In this document: piece by piece, positions 23,282 through 34,709 of the stretch | Layout of the letters: each line of letters begins with the position of its first letter | How positions within the stretch are numbered: position 1 is the first letter of the stretch | Origin: Gonatopus flavifemur | Lineage: Eukaryota > Arthropoda > Insecta > Hymenoptera > Dryinidae | Direction of reading: 5' to 3' | DNA: 64,000 nt | Assembly: GCA_018340375.1 (NCBI GenBank) | Contig: JAFFJZ010000002.1 | Location: 10,372,001-10,436,000 of the forward strand | The notes under the pieces: generated by a model | What the model saw: only the letters and a program-made list of their open reading frames with translations | The model's database searches: none | What the model was told of the DNA's origin: nothing | Made by a program: the position numbers and the translations under genes

Positions 23282-24528
23282 TTTACAGTTTATGGGTATC
23301 TCAAAAATCTTCACGGCTCAAAGAAATTGCAAACAAATCGACCAATTCAATGAATCAAGATTCATTTTGTTTGTGATTCTCAGTTCTTTTATGGTAGAGA
23401 TCACATTTCTGATGATTGACCGATATTTTTCATTTCCGTTGCGATTTGATCTGAAGGAGAGCTATTGAAACGATCAAATTTTATGTAAACACAAATAAAT
23501 TTGAAAATTTAATACAAGTGAAAATTAAATAATGAAATTGAATATCTTCTTGTGAATTCAAAATTATAGAAAAAACTGTTGAAATTGAATTTCATTTTTT
23601 GAATTTGAATTTAACTCAAATTCAAAATTAGGAACAAAATTTTTTGTAAATTTTACGTATTCTTCATTGTAAGTATTTTATGTAAGTTGCCACTCTGCTT
23701 TCAGTGATCCTCAATTAGAATTTTGTTGTTCCTCGTTTTTCAGACCGCATGAGTTATAATTTGAGGTTTAGATAAGTTTGGTATCATGCATCGTCTACTT
23801 ATATGTGTTCTACGTTTATGAATATCTTCTCATGAGATTCACATTATTTTTTGTCGAAGTACCGAGAGATATGTCGTGAAAATTATGAGCTGCTAAATCT
23901 TTTCCTGTCTTTGAAAACAAAACAAAATTACCTCCTTTTATCAGGGAATAGTCTCACGAATGACAAAGATTCATATGAACCGGAAAAATAGAAACAAATA
24001 TTCGATACAATTGATGATAGTATTGTAGACTACTCAAGAAGTCAACCGCACAACCACTGACGAGGTGTCAAGAATCGTTGTACCATAAACGATCTCATTA
24101 TTTTTTTATTTAGTGCAATGAACCTGTTTTCCCGCAAAGTGTGGACACATTCCACGCTGAATGATAATAATAAAACCACAATTCTTTACAGGTAGTAGTA
24201 GAAGTTGATCTATTACGTTTGAATGTATTCGAGTAGATGATTGCAGGCCTATCATTCTTCGACATTGAGCAGTGGAAGAAAAGCACATTAATCATCCTAT
24301 GTCAAGTCGACAAGTCAACCATGAGATCTGTGATGAACTTCATGCTTTTTTCTCATCAAGTATTGATCGAGCGCAGCGAATTATTATGTTGTTTTGATTG
24401 TAATTCATGAATTTTTGAAAGCCGTGAATATTCTTACAATTTCTCTTCATCGACTTAATTTATCTCATCTATTATCAATGATTTTTAAATATAAATTCAA
24501 AATATTCTGAAACATTGAACTCCATACA
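23282..24528. other. non-coding, nothing recognised
   Basis: No exon or complete repeat is seen. A GAATTTGAATTTAACTCAAATTC self-complementary patch near 23600 is low-complexity. Confidence 0.4.
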
Positions 24529-24703
24529 TTGTAAAAAATTTGGTCCACCCTGAATGGTGTTGTTTCAACATCTGACCGTGTTATTTTGACACCGTATGGT
24601 GTCATTCTAACACTATTTGGAGTTGTTTTGACATCGAATTTTAGGGTTGACTCTTAAAGAATCCGCGTGGTGTTAATTCTAACACCGCTTTTGTTACAGT
24701 GTA
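24529..24703. mobile_element. TACATTGTAAAA MITE
   Basis: The left end TACATTGTAAAAAATTTGG is mirrored by GCTTTTGTTACAGTGTA. Internal GGTGTTGTTTCAACA, GACACCGTATGGTGTC and GGTGTTAATTCTAACACC hairpins lie in a row. Non-coding. Confidence 0.6.
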
Positions 24704-24736
24704 CGATCTAACAAATATCTTGTCCTATTCGCAAAT

Positions 24737-24750
24737 CCCCCCCCCCCCCC
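24737..24750. repeat. homopolymer run of 14 C
   Basis: Fourteen consecutive C residues, exceptional in this AT-rich sequence. The run ends exactly where a CCC-starting terminal inverted repeat begins. It could also be a sequencing or assembly length artefact. Confidence 0.9.
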
Positions 24751-24864
24751 AATATAGCAGGAATATCTCAGAAATATCTTCAGAATATTCTGCAACATTC
24801 TGGAGTCATTGTCATGTTGTCAGAATATTCTGGAGATAATACTGAGACATTTGTGCTATGTGGG
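24748..24864. mobile_element. CCCAATATAGCA / TGCTATGTGGG MITE
   Basis: CCCAATATAGCAGGAATATCT is mirrored, on the complement, by CCCACATAGCACAAATGTCTCAG. The interior has AGAATATTCTG palindromes. This is a 117-bp foldback whose left end merges with the C run. Confidence 0.6.
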
Positions 24865-25134
24865 TCCCTGTCTAGGGTTTCTATTATGGCACTGCTCATC
24901 TCCTGATCTGTATTGCTAACAAATCCCTTTCTCTGAGAGAATTGACCAATTACGCATCTCTATTGAATAGAATAACCAATCAGATAGAAATAAGAATTTC
25001 GGTTTGGCAACACAGCTCCTGATTCCCACCCACATTTCTTTGTATTCATCTATGAAGATATTCAACATTGAAAACCAGCGTTTGAGATATGAAATAAATC
25101 CTCAAAGTTGCTTTTCTAGGTTGAACTCGTTCCC

Positions 25135-25236
25135 CACGGAAAAAAATCATCAGCTGTATCAGCTAAATTCTAGCTGCTGCTGCAGCGAAATATCTAGCTA
25201 TGATAGCTAAAATCTAGCTGAACATTTTTTTCCGTG
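25135..25236. mobile_element. TTAGCT-family CACGG MITE (102 bp)
   Basis: CACGGAAAAAAATCATCAGC at the left and GCTGAACATTTTTTTCCGTG at the right. The interior is AGCTAAATTCTAGCTGCTG/TGATAGCTAAAATCTAGC. It is the cleanest small copy of the AGCT-rich group. Confidence 0.7.
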
Positions 25237-25357
25237 TCTGTGAGTCATAAATGGTTTGATTTTGATATGTCCCTTCGCAGTAGAAAATTTTGTGTATTTT
25301 CAACACAGGGCATGAATATTGACACCAAAGATGTGAGAAATTAACATAAAAGTTTCT

Positions 25358-25463
25358 CCCACTGAGCACAAATATCGCAGTAATATTGCCGCAATGATAC
25401 TGAAATATTTCGATATTGCTGTGATATTACTGTAATATTGCTGCGATATTTGTGCTGAGTGGG
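25358..25463. mobile_element. CCCACTGAGCACAAATATCG palindrome (106 bp)
   Basis: CCCACTGAGCACAAATATCG is mirrored by CGATATTTGTGCTGAGTGGG. The arms continue through CAGTAATATTG(C)C to a GAAATATTTC-like centre. A partial relative with GCAGTAATATTG / CAATATTGCTCACTGG lies at 29028-29083. Confidence 0.75.
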
Positions 25464-25569
25464 CAGGTTGACATTCAAAACCTGCCGATTTGATACTCAT
25501 CTGTGTTGATTTTCAATGAGAATTTTGAGGTGACTTGAATCAAAACAGTTGGTTCTTACTAACAAAATT

Positions 25570-26018
25570 ATGGCTGGGATGTTATCCCAAATTATCCCTC
25601 ATTCGAAAGGTCATTCGAAATACGGTATACCTGCTGAAATCCTAATTAGGATTGGATGTGGATGCCCCACGCAGGGATGAGCCCATTTGATCCTAGTGAG
25701 GTTTATAAAGCATAGTTTAATACAGTGAACGTGAAAATGGCTTAATAGATCGTGTACTCCTGTGAACAAATGTCAACTGTGCATATCTTCCAAGTTGGAT
25801 CTCTCCATGCCGAATACAACATTTTTGGGTTGTGAATTTCTTTTTCATATCCGTTGGTATGGGATTTCGCATCAAATCCTTATTAGTCTTGCTTCATAAG
25901 GTCCTTATATTAGTAAAGCGTGACATGACTTGTCAGGTCCTGACGAGGTTGCCTTACCAGGACCTGGGCTGGATCCAAGTTGACCTGTTCTGGTCCATGG
26001 GGTAAATTTGTAGTCGGG
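25570..26018. mobile_element. CCCGACTGG-family element, copy 1 (degraded)
   Basis: The right part (CAGGTCCTGACGAGGTTGCC, ACCAGGACCTGGGCTGGATC, GGTCCATGGGGTAAATTTG, AGTCGGG) matches the right part of the better copy at 46119-46698. The left end (GGTCATTCGAAATACGG, TACCTGCTG) matches that copy's left part, though its terminal repeat is eroded. Confidence 0.65.
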
Positions 26019-26079
26019 TATCGGCAAGAATGCTCATACTCAATCCGATCTAGGTTATTGCATACAAAAGAAAGATCAA

Positions 26080-26132
26080 ATCATGCTCAAAGAGTAGACT
26101 TTGCCCTTGGGATTGCGGGTTCAATTCTTTTT
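26080..26132 (+). repeat. tRNA-like sequence followed by a T run (SINE-like)
   Basis: CATGCTCAAAGAGTAGACT resembles an A-box region, and GCGGGTTCAATTC (26116-26127) a B box, followed at once by a run of seven T that could end polymerase III transcription. The GCCCTTGGGATTGCGGGTTC middle resembles tRNA-derived SINE heads. The folding is poor, so a pseudogene or SINE is more likely than a tRNA. Confidence 0.45.
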
Positions 26133-27235
26133 TTACGACAATATTCCACTGTGATATTCAACTTTGGAGTAATTTAAGTAATCTCACTGTGAACTGTGGC
26201 CTAATAATTTGGTAGGTTCAAAATCAATGGAAGAAAATTGAGCATACGTTTTCTGAATGCATTTTTCGGAATGCGGATTGTTGTGAACTTCCAACCTATG
26301 ATGGAGATGACACTTCCGCAATTTCCATTATCATAACGGATTCGATTGTAATTGAAATTGAATTGAAATATAATAAACACAAGAAACAAAATACATCCAA
26401 TATTTTCAATGATCAATCAATATATTTAATGATTCGTTAATATATCAATAGATAATCCTTGATTTCCTGAATTCATGCACGAGTGCATGCAGGATGCATT
26501 AAGGAAGTTTATTAACGTGAGAACTTGAGCGTGAAATGCAGTTGAAGATTTATCTTCAATTTCATTGTGGTCGGAAGTACATTCTTCCTTACCTAATGTA
26601 TCAATATTTTGATAAAGCATGAACTCAGCAAGAACTCTTATTATTCCACAACCATTATTATCAACCCTCTCCAGTAGAAATTTGAACGAGTATTCTTTGT
26701 TCCTGATGTGTTTTTCTTGAGCCTTTTCAAATCCCTACAATCTTTTCACCTGATTTTCCAACGAGATTTTAACCACAACAATGTAACTCAGGATAATAAT
26801 GTTGTTCAAATAAGGTGCTTCTGTATTAAACTATACACAAATTTGTCATATCGATTCATCTCACTCTGCACTATAAATCAATGATGATTACTCTCACTCA
26901 TATTATCGATCAAAATCAAGTTTTACGTTCAATGTGCCCATGATACTTTCATAATGTGACAGATTAGTTTCGGTGAAAGCGTGATGATGAAATCATCAAG
27001 CACATAAATTCGTACGAACTTGAACTAGATCGGATCAGAGGTTCTTAAAAAAGATTTCACTACAAGAGGTTCGAGATTTAATTCAAGAGCAAGAAGAATT
27101 AATTAATTTATCGAAGGTCAATGTATAGAAATTGAGATCTTTTTCATGTGACGTAAAGTAAATTTCCTTGAGTATGGCTTCTGATATTCAAAAATCTCTT
27201 TTCTTTGAATTAAATTCCCACAGTGCACTGAGGGA
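26133..27235. other. non-coding, nothing recognised
   Basis: No exon or complete repeat could be delimited. Confidence 0.4.
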
Positions 27236-27490
27236 AAAAATTTTCGGGAGAAATAAAATATTTAGTTGAATAGTTGCTATAATATTATGCTTGATTGATT
27301 TGAATAAACTTTCATTGACTCAATTCAATAACTGTTCCCATTGATGAAATATTTCATGGCATATTAAATCTTTGTTTGATTGAATAAATATTGAATCGAG
27401 TCAATGAAAGTTTATTCAAATCAATTTAGTATTTTATGGCGACTATTCAACTAAATATTTTAATGTTCCCGAAAATTTTTTCTCCGTATG
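27236..27490. mobile_element. TTTAGTTGAATAG foldback MITE
   Basis: Left CACTGAGGGAAAAAATTTTC and right GAAAATTTTTTCTCCGTATG are complementary. The arms run through ATATTTAGTTGAATAGT and TTTGAATAAACTTTCATTGA, which is mirrored by TCAATGAAAGTTTATTCAAA. It shares the AAAATATTTAGTTGAA vocabulary with the elements at 13-14 kb. Confidence 0.7.
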
Positions 27491-29389
27491 AAAATAAAGC
27501 GATCTCGTCCAGATTATGGGACCAAAGAACTGTAAATATGGAAAATAAAGTAGATTTTGAAACCTGTGTAACTTCTGTAAACGTTGAAATTTCACATTTA
27601 TTTTGTAAATCATGTTGGTGCTCTGTGGTCCATCAAAAATGGCATTTGTTGAAGACGGTCCCATCGCTATTGACAGCTTTGCAACAAAACGAACGTCTGA
27701 TGGGAAAACATGGAAAAGATTCTCAAAATATATGTGAATGGCTATGGCTTAACATACAGGATTTAGGGAATATTTACACGTTTTCTGTACAAAGTCCATT
27801 TTGAATCAAGTCAAGAAGGTGCAAAAAGTGATTTTGAGTAAATGGCGTTTCAAATTTTGGAAGAAGTAGTCGAATGAATTAACCTAGGGATGAAAAATAT
27901 TCCAGAGGGTTTGAATTTCACTGGCCACTCTTTTCACTGTCATTTAGTTTTATTTTTTCTTTGGTGGGAAATGGAAATATTTTATCATCCTCTGTTTCGA
28001 AATCACAACAATTTGAAATTTTATAAAACTGCATGCGAATAGTTTCAATTAGAACATGGTAAAATATTGAAATTATTCCTCAGAGATTCGTCAGTCTTCG
28101 TTTTGGTGCATCCCAAGTAGGGATTTCCCCGATTGAAAAGTGGTCCCGTTCGGACTCAATCCTTCCTAACCAGTGCCTGAACGGGGCCAGGAATGGGCCG
28201 ATTCACATTTCCACCCGGGATGTTTTCAAACTCGACTATCCCACGAATCATGATCACTGGTGTTTCAATGGGAAGCTGATATTTGTAAGATGCTAGTGCA
28301 GAGGTATTGGGGTTCCTTTCAAACGTTTGAACCCTGGTTGGAAATTCCCATTCATTCCCATTGAAAAAATTCAATTGTAATAAATCAGGTTTTTGCTTTG
28401 AGAATTTGTTACTGAATGGATTGATTTCCCATGAGGAATTTCTTGAATAATCAATCATCATTGTTCGATAAGGTTTGGAAAACAACTTTCCAAGAACGCT
28501 GATAAGCTTAATCGGTTTTTCACTGAAATTTTCTAGAAACGTTATCACTTTCTTCTATGGGAATGAATGAATATCCAATGAAAATCCATTCAATCAAATT
28601 GAATTAATGGGTTTGTATTGGATTCTTCTCACTTCGGAACAATGGGTTCGTAATGGATATTTCTCAAGTTTGGGTAATGAGTTTGTTCTGGACCATTGAG
28701 CTTGTTCATTAGAGCGCTGGATTTGTATTGGGTTGTCCTTCGAATCAATGGATTTTGGTTAGATTTTTCTCACAAAAACAGTTCTGATTTTTCTTGTTTT
28801 GTTTTCTCCCCCATTCTTATACATTTTTAATCGGAATTTGAGGTTGTCCTATTCATCCCATTGAAACCCATTAAATCCGAATCGGAAGTCTATCGATGTC
28901 CATAGGATTCAATCAAATTTTTTAATCAGAGCAGTCCTGTTTGTGGGTTGAATCGCAGAAGCAAAAAAGATTCATGTTTCCCCAATTCCTACACAACTCA
29001 CAGAAAAATGCGACACTCAGTCTGGATATTGCAGTAATATTGTTACAATTTTATTGCAATCTTATTGCAATATTGCTCACTGGATGGAGTACTCACAAGT
29101 GATTTTGAAATTCTTTTCCGTATACGTAACATGCTTCTACCGTAGATATCGACTTCGAACGAGGAAAGAAATCAATCTCCAGGAATAATATCTCCTTACA
29201 TGTTAATTCATTGAGCGGATTATATCTTTTATCACACCGAGGGAAAAAAATAAAAACAGAAATGAAAATCCGCCAATCGTGCTCGCGAATGACGTAGTTG
29301 AAAAACGAAAAGAAAAAACAAGATCCTGTGATATCGTATTCGGTCAATCGTAACTTCCGGAATATGGAAGTGTTTTTTTTTTCTATTCA
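27491..29389. other. non-coding, fuzzy GAATGGG/CCCATTG repeats
   Basis: ORF-bearing stretches (27436-27804 plus; 28548-28156 minus) show no domain I recognise. Between 28560 and 28930 the words AATGGGTTTG, AATGGGTTCG and CCCATTGAAACCCATT recur loosely, suggesting an old degraded repeat. Confidence 0.4.
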
Positions 29390-29640
29390 AAGAACCACGT
29401 TCGGAACAATCGCGGGGGCGGTATCGTAGAGTTGAACGTGAACTTCACACTCCGTCGTGCACGCGAGCGAGAAAGACGCATACTTTCACTTCTGTGGTGG
29501 ATTCATCATACAACGATGATCAAGAACACGGCGACAGCGAGCCAATGACCTACTAACACATCGAACCTTTCACGGTTTACAGTATTTCCGATCGCAATGT
29601 TGTTTGGCAAGGCCGTTCGATGATCGAAATTCCTCCTTCC
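29390..29640. other. CpG-richer patch, possible regulatory or first-exon region
   Basis: This stretch is noticeably richer in CG dinucleotides (CGTTCGG, AATCGCGGGGGCGG, TCGTGCACGCGAGCG) than anything within several kb. A minus-strand frame (29763-29506) ends in a hydrophobic run of about 15 residues, but it lacks a convincing start or splice exit. It may mark a promoter, a UTR exon or a conserved element of an unresolved gene. Confidence 0.35.
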
Positions 29641-30097
29641 TGAATCCAGAAGAGGGAAACAGAAGTGTTTCGACATCAAACATACTTTTCCCTCTTCTTC
29701 ATTTGATTTTAATACAGAGAAAATTGAGCGGGGCCATATTTCAAACGGTGTTTTGTAATACATTAAATGAACACGTCAAGTGTGATGGTGAAAATACTTT
29801 CACTGGGAAATTTCTGAAAATTATCCGGTTGATACATCAATGTCATATGGCATTATCATGTTGTTCTTTTGTACGCGTATTTCATAGTTCGATGGAGAAT
29901 TTAAAATTCTCATACTCTAATCCACTATTAAATCACAATCATGACTTCATGATACTATAAATGATGGATTGTTATTTGCTGTGAAACTGACTCTGAGAGT
30001 AGGTTTAAATTGTTCAGTAGGTTATTCATGAACGTGAACTTTGAACCATGATTGGTTGGCGTGGTTAGTTTTTTATTGTAAATTATTCTAACCCAAA

Positions 30098-30476
30098 CCG
30101 TACAGCACAACCATCGATCGTCCACCTAGGATTTCGGTGGAAAATTGGTGGAGAAATGGGAGCCGTGGAAATAAGGGAGAAATAAGGTAGAGTCTCCGTT
30201 GAAGCAACGGAGAGGTGACGGAAAAATGTCCGTCCCCTGCATTGTAAGTATAATTCATATTGGTGCATTGACACAACCAAATCTGAATGTATGGATTCAC
30301 GAATTCAAGTTTTATTGAAGATACTGGGGGCGGACATTTCTCCGTCGCCTCTCCGTTGCCTCAACGGAGACTCTACCTCATTTCTCCCTTATTTCCACGG
30401 CTCTCATTTCTCCACCGATTCTCCATCTCCAGTCCACCGAAATCCTAGGTGGAGGATCGGTGGTTGTGCTGTACGG
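30098..30476. mobile_element. CCGTACAGCAC foldback element (379 bp)
   Basis: CCGTACAGCACAACCATCGA is mirrored by CGGTGGTTGTGCTGTACGG. Arms of about 140 bp carry CCACCTAGGATTTCGGTGG, AAATAAGGGAGAAAT and AGAGTCTCCGTTGA with their complements, around a loop of about 95 bp. Related, more degraded copies are at 31233-31492 and 34879-35007. Overlapping frames on both strands are translations of the arms. Confidence 0.8.
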
Positions 30477-31232
30477 GAATATTCTTTTCCATACGTATCC
30501 TTATCTCCATTAGATGAACGGTTTGAAGTTTGAACTTTTTTATAAATTCAGTACTTCAATATGTTGCTGAAGTTTGAATCGTTTATTGAAACGAATTAAT
30601 AACAAAATATTCAGACCCAATTCCAGTTGAAGACTCAGAATACTGCAGCACAGTCTTTAAACAATGTTTTCAATTTCAAGGAGTTGATTCAAGAACATAC
30701 TTTGATAAGCCTATGAATAAATATTTTTGTTCATATGTTAAAAATGTTTGACATTCGAATCATTGTAATTCGAGTATAGAATTTGGTTACAAGAATAATT
30801 AAATGTTAGTATTTTGAAATCATAGTGTTTTGGAAGAATCAGGAAAGTTGTTCGAAGCAGAGCGAGAAGTTGCGGTACACGTAGAAAAATATGTTTTCAA
30901 AAGTCCCATAATTTATTGATCAGCCCCAGTCGGTGATGGATGGAATTATTCACCTGGATTTAGTTTCAAATATACAAAAATTACATGTATTTGTACAAGC
31001 AATTATGATAGTTTCAAAACTAATTCCAAGTATATGATTTTATCCTTTACCGATTGGCGCTGATTCTCAATAAAATATGGGATTTTTTAATAAATTCGTC
31101 CTCTTTGGGTAGAAATCAAAATTTCGCCCGCCCTGTGTATTTTTGCACAGTCACATATAAAAATTCCCTGCTTTCGCCATTTTTGACAATAAAATATCCC
31201 GGAGAACAGTGTTCCTCATCATTTATACATTC

Positions 31233-31492
31233 TAACAGCACATCCACCGATTTCTACGTCGCATCTCCGTGGACTCTACGTGGATCAATGGTGGACATGG
31301 AAAGAATATGGATGAACGAAGATTCCACGTGGAGGCAACGTAGGGTGCATGTAGAAGATTTGAAATGCAAACGTTCGAGATCTTGGATAGAAAAAGAGGT
31401 CAGATGCCGCGTCTCTTTTCAACTAAGGATTCGAATCTTTTGCATGCACCCGGTAACTTAGAGGTAACGTTGAAATGTCCGGTGCTATACTG
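31233..31492. mobile_element. CCGTACAGCAC-type element, degraded copy
   Basis: It has AACAGCACATCCACCGATTT, GGACTCTACGTGGATCAATG and GAAATGTCCGGTGCTATAC, matching 34879-35007 in order. The 135-codon plus-strand frame from 31054 runs across it and is therefore not called. Confidence 0.6.
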
Positions 31493-32039
31493 GCGAATTT
31501 GCGAAGTTTTCTTATTCTTTTAATGTGGTACAGAAGAGAATGAGGAAAAATGAGGATGTTTGACAAGGATGAAGAAAACTTTCCTCTATTTTGGCCATTT
31601 ATGTAGACCCTGGTTACAGAATCTCATTGATTCCGATGCAGAAAACTGAATCACACCCATTGAGAATCAATTTTCAATGGGTTCGAATCAGTTTCTTGCA
31701 TCAGAATCAACGAGAGTGGATCGGTTTAATGAGATTCTTCAATTAGAGAAATCAATATTGATCAACACATGAAAAAATGCTGCACCACTATCGGCAATTA
31801 ACGAATTTGTTTGGTCAATCTACGATTGATTAAGCATTCGCTCAAATCTGAGGCATGCTATCATCAGTCATTGCCGCGCTGCATATTGGATAAAATAGCT
31901 TTGTGTTACGCCAAGCATTGACAATACCTCGGTATTTGCTGCAACTGTCAATTTCGCTCCAGATCTGGTCCATTGTTTTGTCAATATTGGTTTGAAGAAT
32001 AAGATTGGTGGAGCTTGGAATGATCTTACCATTTCACAT

Positions 32040-32256
32040 TTGGACACTGAGAAAGAAAGTTTAGTTGAACATTGGAAAGCTAGGAAATTCAGTCGCTCTG
32101 AATTAAAATTTAGTTGAACCAAATAAATTTTATTCACTGAAGCTAAATTTTTTATTTCCCTCAAATAAATTGTTTTATTCACATTTCAAATAACTACACT
32201 TTTATCTGGGACAACTAAATTTTAGTTGTGATAGCTAGGTATCTTTCTTCCACTGC
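32040..32256. repeat. TTTAGTTGAA-rich degraded MITE
   Basis: Repeated TTTAGTTGAAC / AACTAAATTTTAGTTG words and a GACACTGAGAAAGAAAG left end suggest an eroded relative of the 13 kb and 27 kb elements. The right end CTTTCTTCCACTGCACC may be its other terminus. Confidence 0.45.
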
Positions 32257-32674
32257 ACCATTCAAATGTCGAAGACCGCTCAATTATGGACTATGGATTT
32301 TCACAATTTCCAAACATTTTTCGGGTGGAAGAAAGATTTTCACTTTTTGAACAATCCAATGGTCATCTAACCCTTCAACATTCACAGGTAAAACCCACTC
32401 TAAACCCACAATTCAACATTTCATTACAAAATCTCAATAAAAGTATGAAACTATATGAATTTGTTACATTCGTAAATGCTTATATCATCCGCATCCAGTC
32501 GTCGTGTATATTAAACTTTTGCTCTCAACGACAGAATTCTTTTGTAAAATCGAAAGTGAAAAGAAATCGATTGTACCCCTTGACGTATATTCTGGAAAGA
32601 ATTATGATTTATATGAAAAGACATTAAAGATAAACTTACGTCAGGAAAAGTGACAAGTCTTTCGTAATATTGAA

Positions 32675-32702
32675 ACATTTAAGAGGGAGAGAGGGACGCG
32701 AT
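32675..32702. promoter_or_regulatory. GAGA-rich motif upstream of candidate promoter
   Basis: AAGAGGGAGAGAGGGACGCG forms a purine run of alternating GA. Such runs are bound by GAGA factor at many insect promoters. It lies about 240 bp upstream of the predicted start at 32934. Functional use is inferred only. Confidence 0.3.
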
Positions 32703-32902
32703 CAAATCGTTTTAGAGATAGTGAAAGGATACATAAACAGATGATTCAGGTAAGAACGAAAGAGGTAGAGAAAGAGGGAAATTTTTCTCTTGACCGTGTG
32801 GGTAGACACGCGACGTTGCTTCTTCTCCTCTCTGAAATTCGCCAATCAACGACGATTACAGCGACAAGGATGCTGCTGGCTGTACTGGTGAATTTGCTCA
32901 CG

Positions 32903-32938
32903 CATAAAAGGCCTCGCTTGCTTACTTACAATCAGTTC
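32903..32938 (+). promoter_or_regulatory. candidate core promoter: TATA-like box and TCAGT initiator
   Basis: CATAAAAG at 32903-32910 is followed by an arthropod initiator TCAGTTC at 32932-32938. The initiator A (32934) lies 31 bases from the start of the TATA-like box, the spacing expected for a focused polymerase II start. The next plus-strand gene with missing 5' exons begins at 39738, so this may be its transcription start. A possible first exon would run from 32934 to a GTAA donor at 33127. The link between promoter and gene is inferred. Confidence 0.5.
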
Positions 32939-33519
32939 CGGGTGAACTTCTTTACTTTCACTCGTTACGGAGTAACACCGTGACGCAAACTGGATTTCGA
33001 TTCATCGTCGTATCGCTTGGATGATACTTTATTGTTTCCTAGTTCATAGAATTCCATCTTCACTTTCCACAATTTTGCTAATCGAATAAGAATTGTTCGC
33101 CATCTATCACACACGAGGACTTACGAGTAAACCTACGGGGGTGTCACTCACCTATTTTGCTGAAACTTTGCAGATTTCTAGAATTATGAAAAATATTCGA
33201 TACGTATTTTTTTCACATCGCAGGTTTGAGGGTGGAAAAACCTATTCCTTGTATCTGCACTGAGAAACATCACATAAAGCAAAATAATTTATTCATATAT
33301 CAGACAGCTAGATTTTTATTCAAATCAACGCATTTTGTTTAGTCAATTAAAAATTTAGTTGGAATGAGTAAACCTTTCACTTCTCATAAATAAATATTTT
33401 GACGTTGCGACAACCAAATCTTCCAATTGAATCAAATTGTTATTTCAACTGAATGATTTAGTCGATGAAATATTGTTGTTTATTGAAAATCAAATATCGA
33501 CCAGGAATTTCTACACAAC

Positions 33520-33648
33520 CTTACTGGAAATGTCTTCAGTAATTTTCTAGGTTATTACAAGGCCTTGCTGAACCTTGAAAGTTCCTCATACGGGCATCGT
33601 TAGGGCCTTGCAGGGCCTAGAGGATAATTGAAGTGATTTCTACTAAGG
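33520..33648. mobile_element. AGTAGAAATCAC palindrome family, copy 3
   Basis: It runs from TTACTGGAAATGTCTTCAGT to GAAGTGATTTCTACTAAGG. The centre ACAAGGCCTTGCTGAACCTT...GGGCCTTGCAGGGCC matches the 21877 copy. It abuts another foldback that starts at 33650. Confidence 0.65.
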
Positions 33649-33649
33649 A

Positions 33650-33913
33650 CCCAGCCAGCACAAAAGATCAATTCGAATTCATAAAGCTTTCTCAGAGATT
33701 TCTTGAATAGTTCCCGTTATGCGACCAATAATGAATTCAATAAGAATTCAATGAATTGAAAATGAAAATGTATTGAATTCCTGGACAATTCTTCATGAAA
33801 TCTCGATATGAGTTCTTCTTAAACATGAGGTTATTCATTAAGAATTCATTTTGAGTTCAAAATATTCATAATTCATATTGATTAGCATAACGGGAACTTG
33901 TGTACTGTATGGG
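33650..33913. mobile_element. CCCAGCCAGCACA foldback
   Basis: Ends CCCAGCCAGCACAAAAG and, complemented, CCCATACAGTACACAAG. Inner arms TTCCCGTTATGC and GCATAACGGGAACT pair exactly. The 5' end touches the preceding AGTAGAAATCAC element, giving back-to-back insertions. Confidence 0.65.
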
Positions 33914-34709
33914 AATATTTTAGTCAGGAGAGGTTCTGAAAAATTTTTTGCATTTCTGCTTGCTCTATATTTTAGCACAATTTCATTGCATAAAAAAAGA
34001 TTTTGTACGAATATTCTTCAGACAAAATGATGATGAAACCGATAGACCTATGGAATTGAAAACTTTTGCTATGGAGTAATGTATTCTCCCAAAAATAAAA
34101 TCAAAAATTGCGTATCGCCGTCGCACGTGGTTGCAGGAGTGTCGTTGAAAAGTGGGCATGGGTGGAAATGTCGATGAAACAATCGAAAATGATGAAATGA
34201 TATTCAGCGCATGCGTAATCAGATTCTATTTTCGAAGGAACTCATTTGAATAAATATTGTAAGTTGCATTGAATAAACATTTTTGGAATGGAACAATTTA
34301 TCCAATGCGCATAAATTACTTATGCTACTTGTAACTGAAATTTTACATTTCAAATAAATAGACGCCAAATTATTGTTTATGCTAACGCAAACAAATTTTT
34401 ATTTGTATCAAATAAAAATTTATTCAAACTAACTAAAAGATTATCAAGAGTATTTTTGCTCACGCAACTAAGCGATATCTCTGGGGGGCTGGTTTTCGCG
34501 TTTCGAATGCAATTAGTCGAGTTATTGAAGAGGTAAAGTGCTCCTAGAGGGTTTTCGATGTTGCTGAATCCACACCTGGGGTCGAAATGACGAGACTCAT
34601 GATGACGTCTATTTTTTAGACACGAGGGCTTGTTTCCATGTTTGAAGTGGAATATGCCTTCCGATATCGCGATAGGCTTTTAAGCGCAATAAATATAACA
34701 GCAGAAGCA

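Noticed and set aside
27436..27804. 122-codon plus-strand frame
   Set aside because: Its first part is translated from the right arm of a foldback MITE and the rest shows no domain.
28156..28548. 130-codon minus-strand frame
   Set aside because: No recognisable domain. It overlaps a region of degraded CCATTG/GAATGGG repeats.
31054..31461. 135-codon plus-strand frame
   Set aside because: It runs across a degraded CCGTACAGCAC-type element and has no domain.
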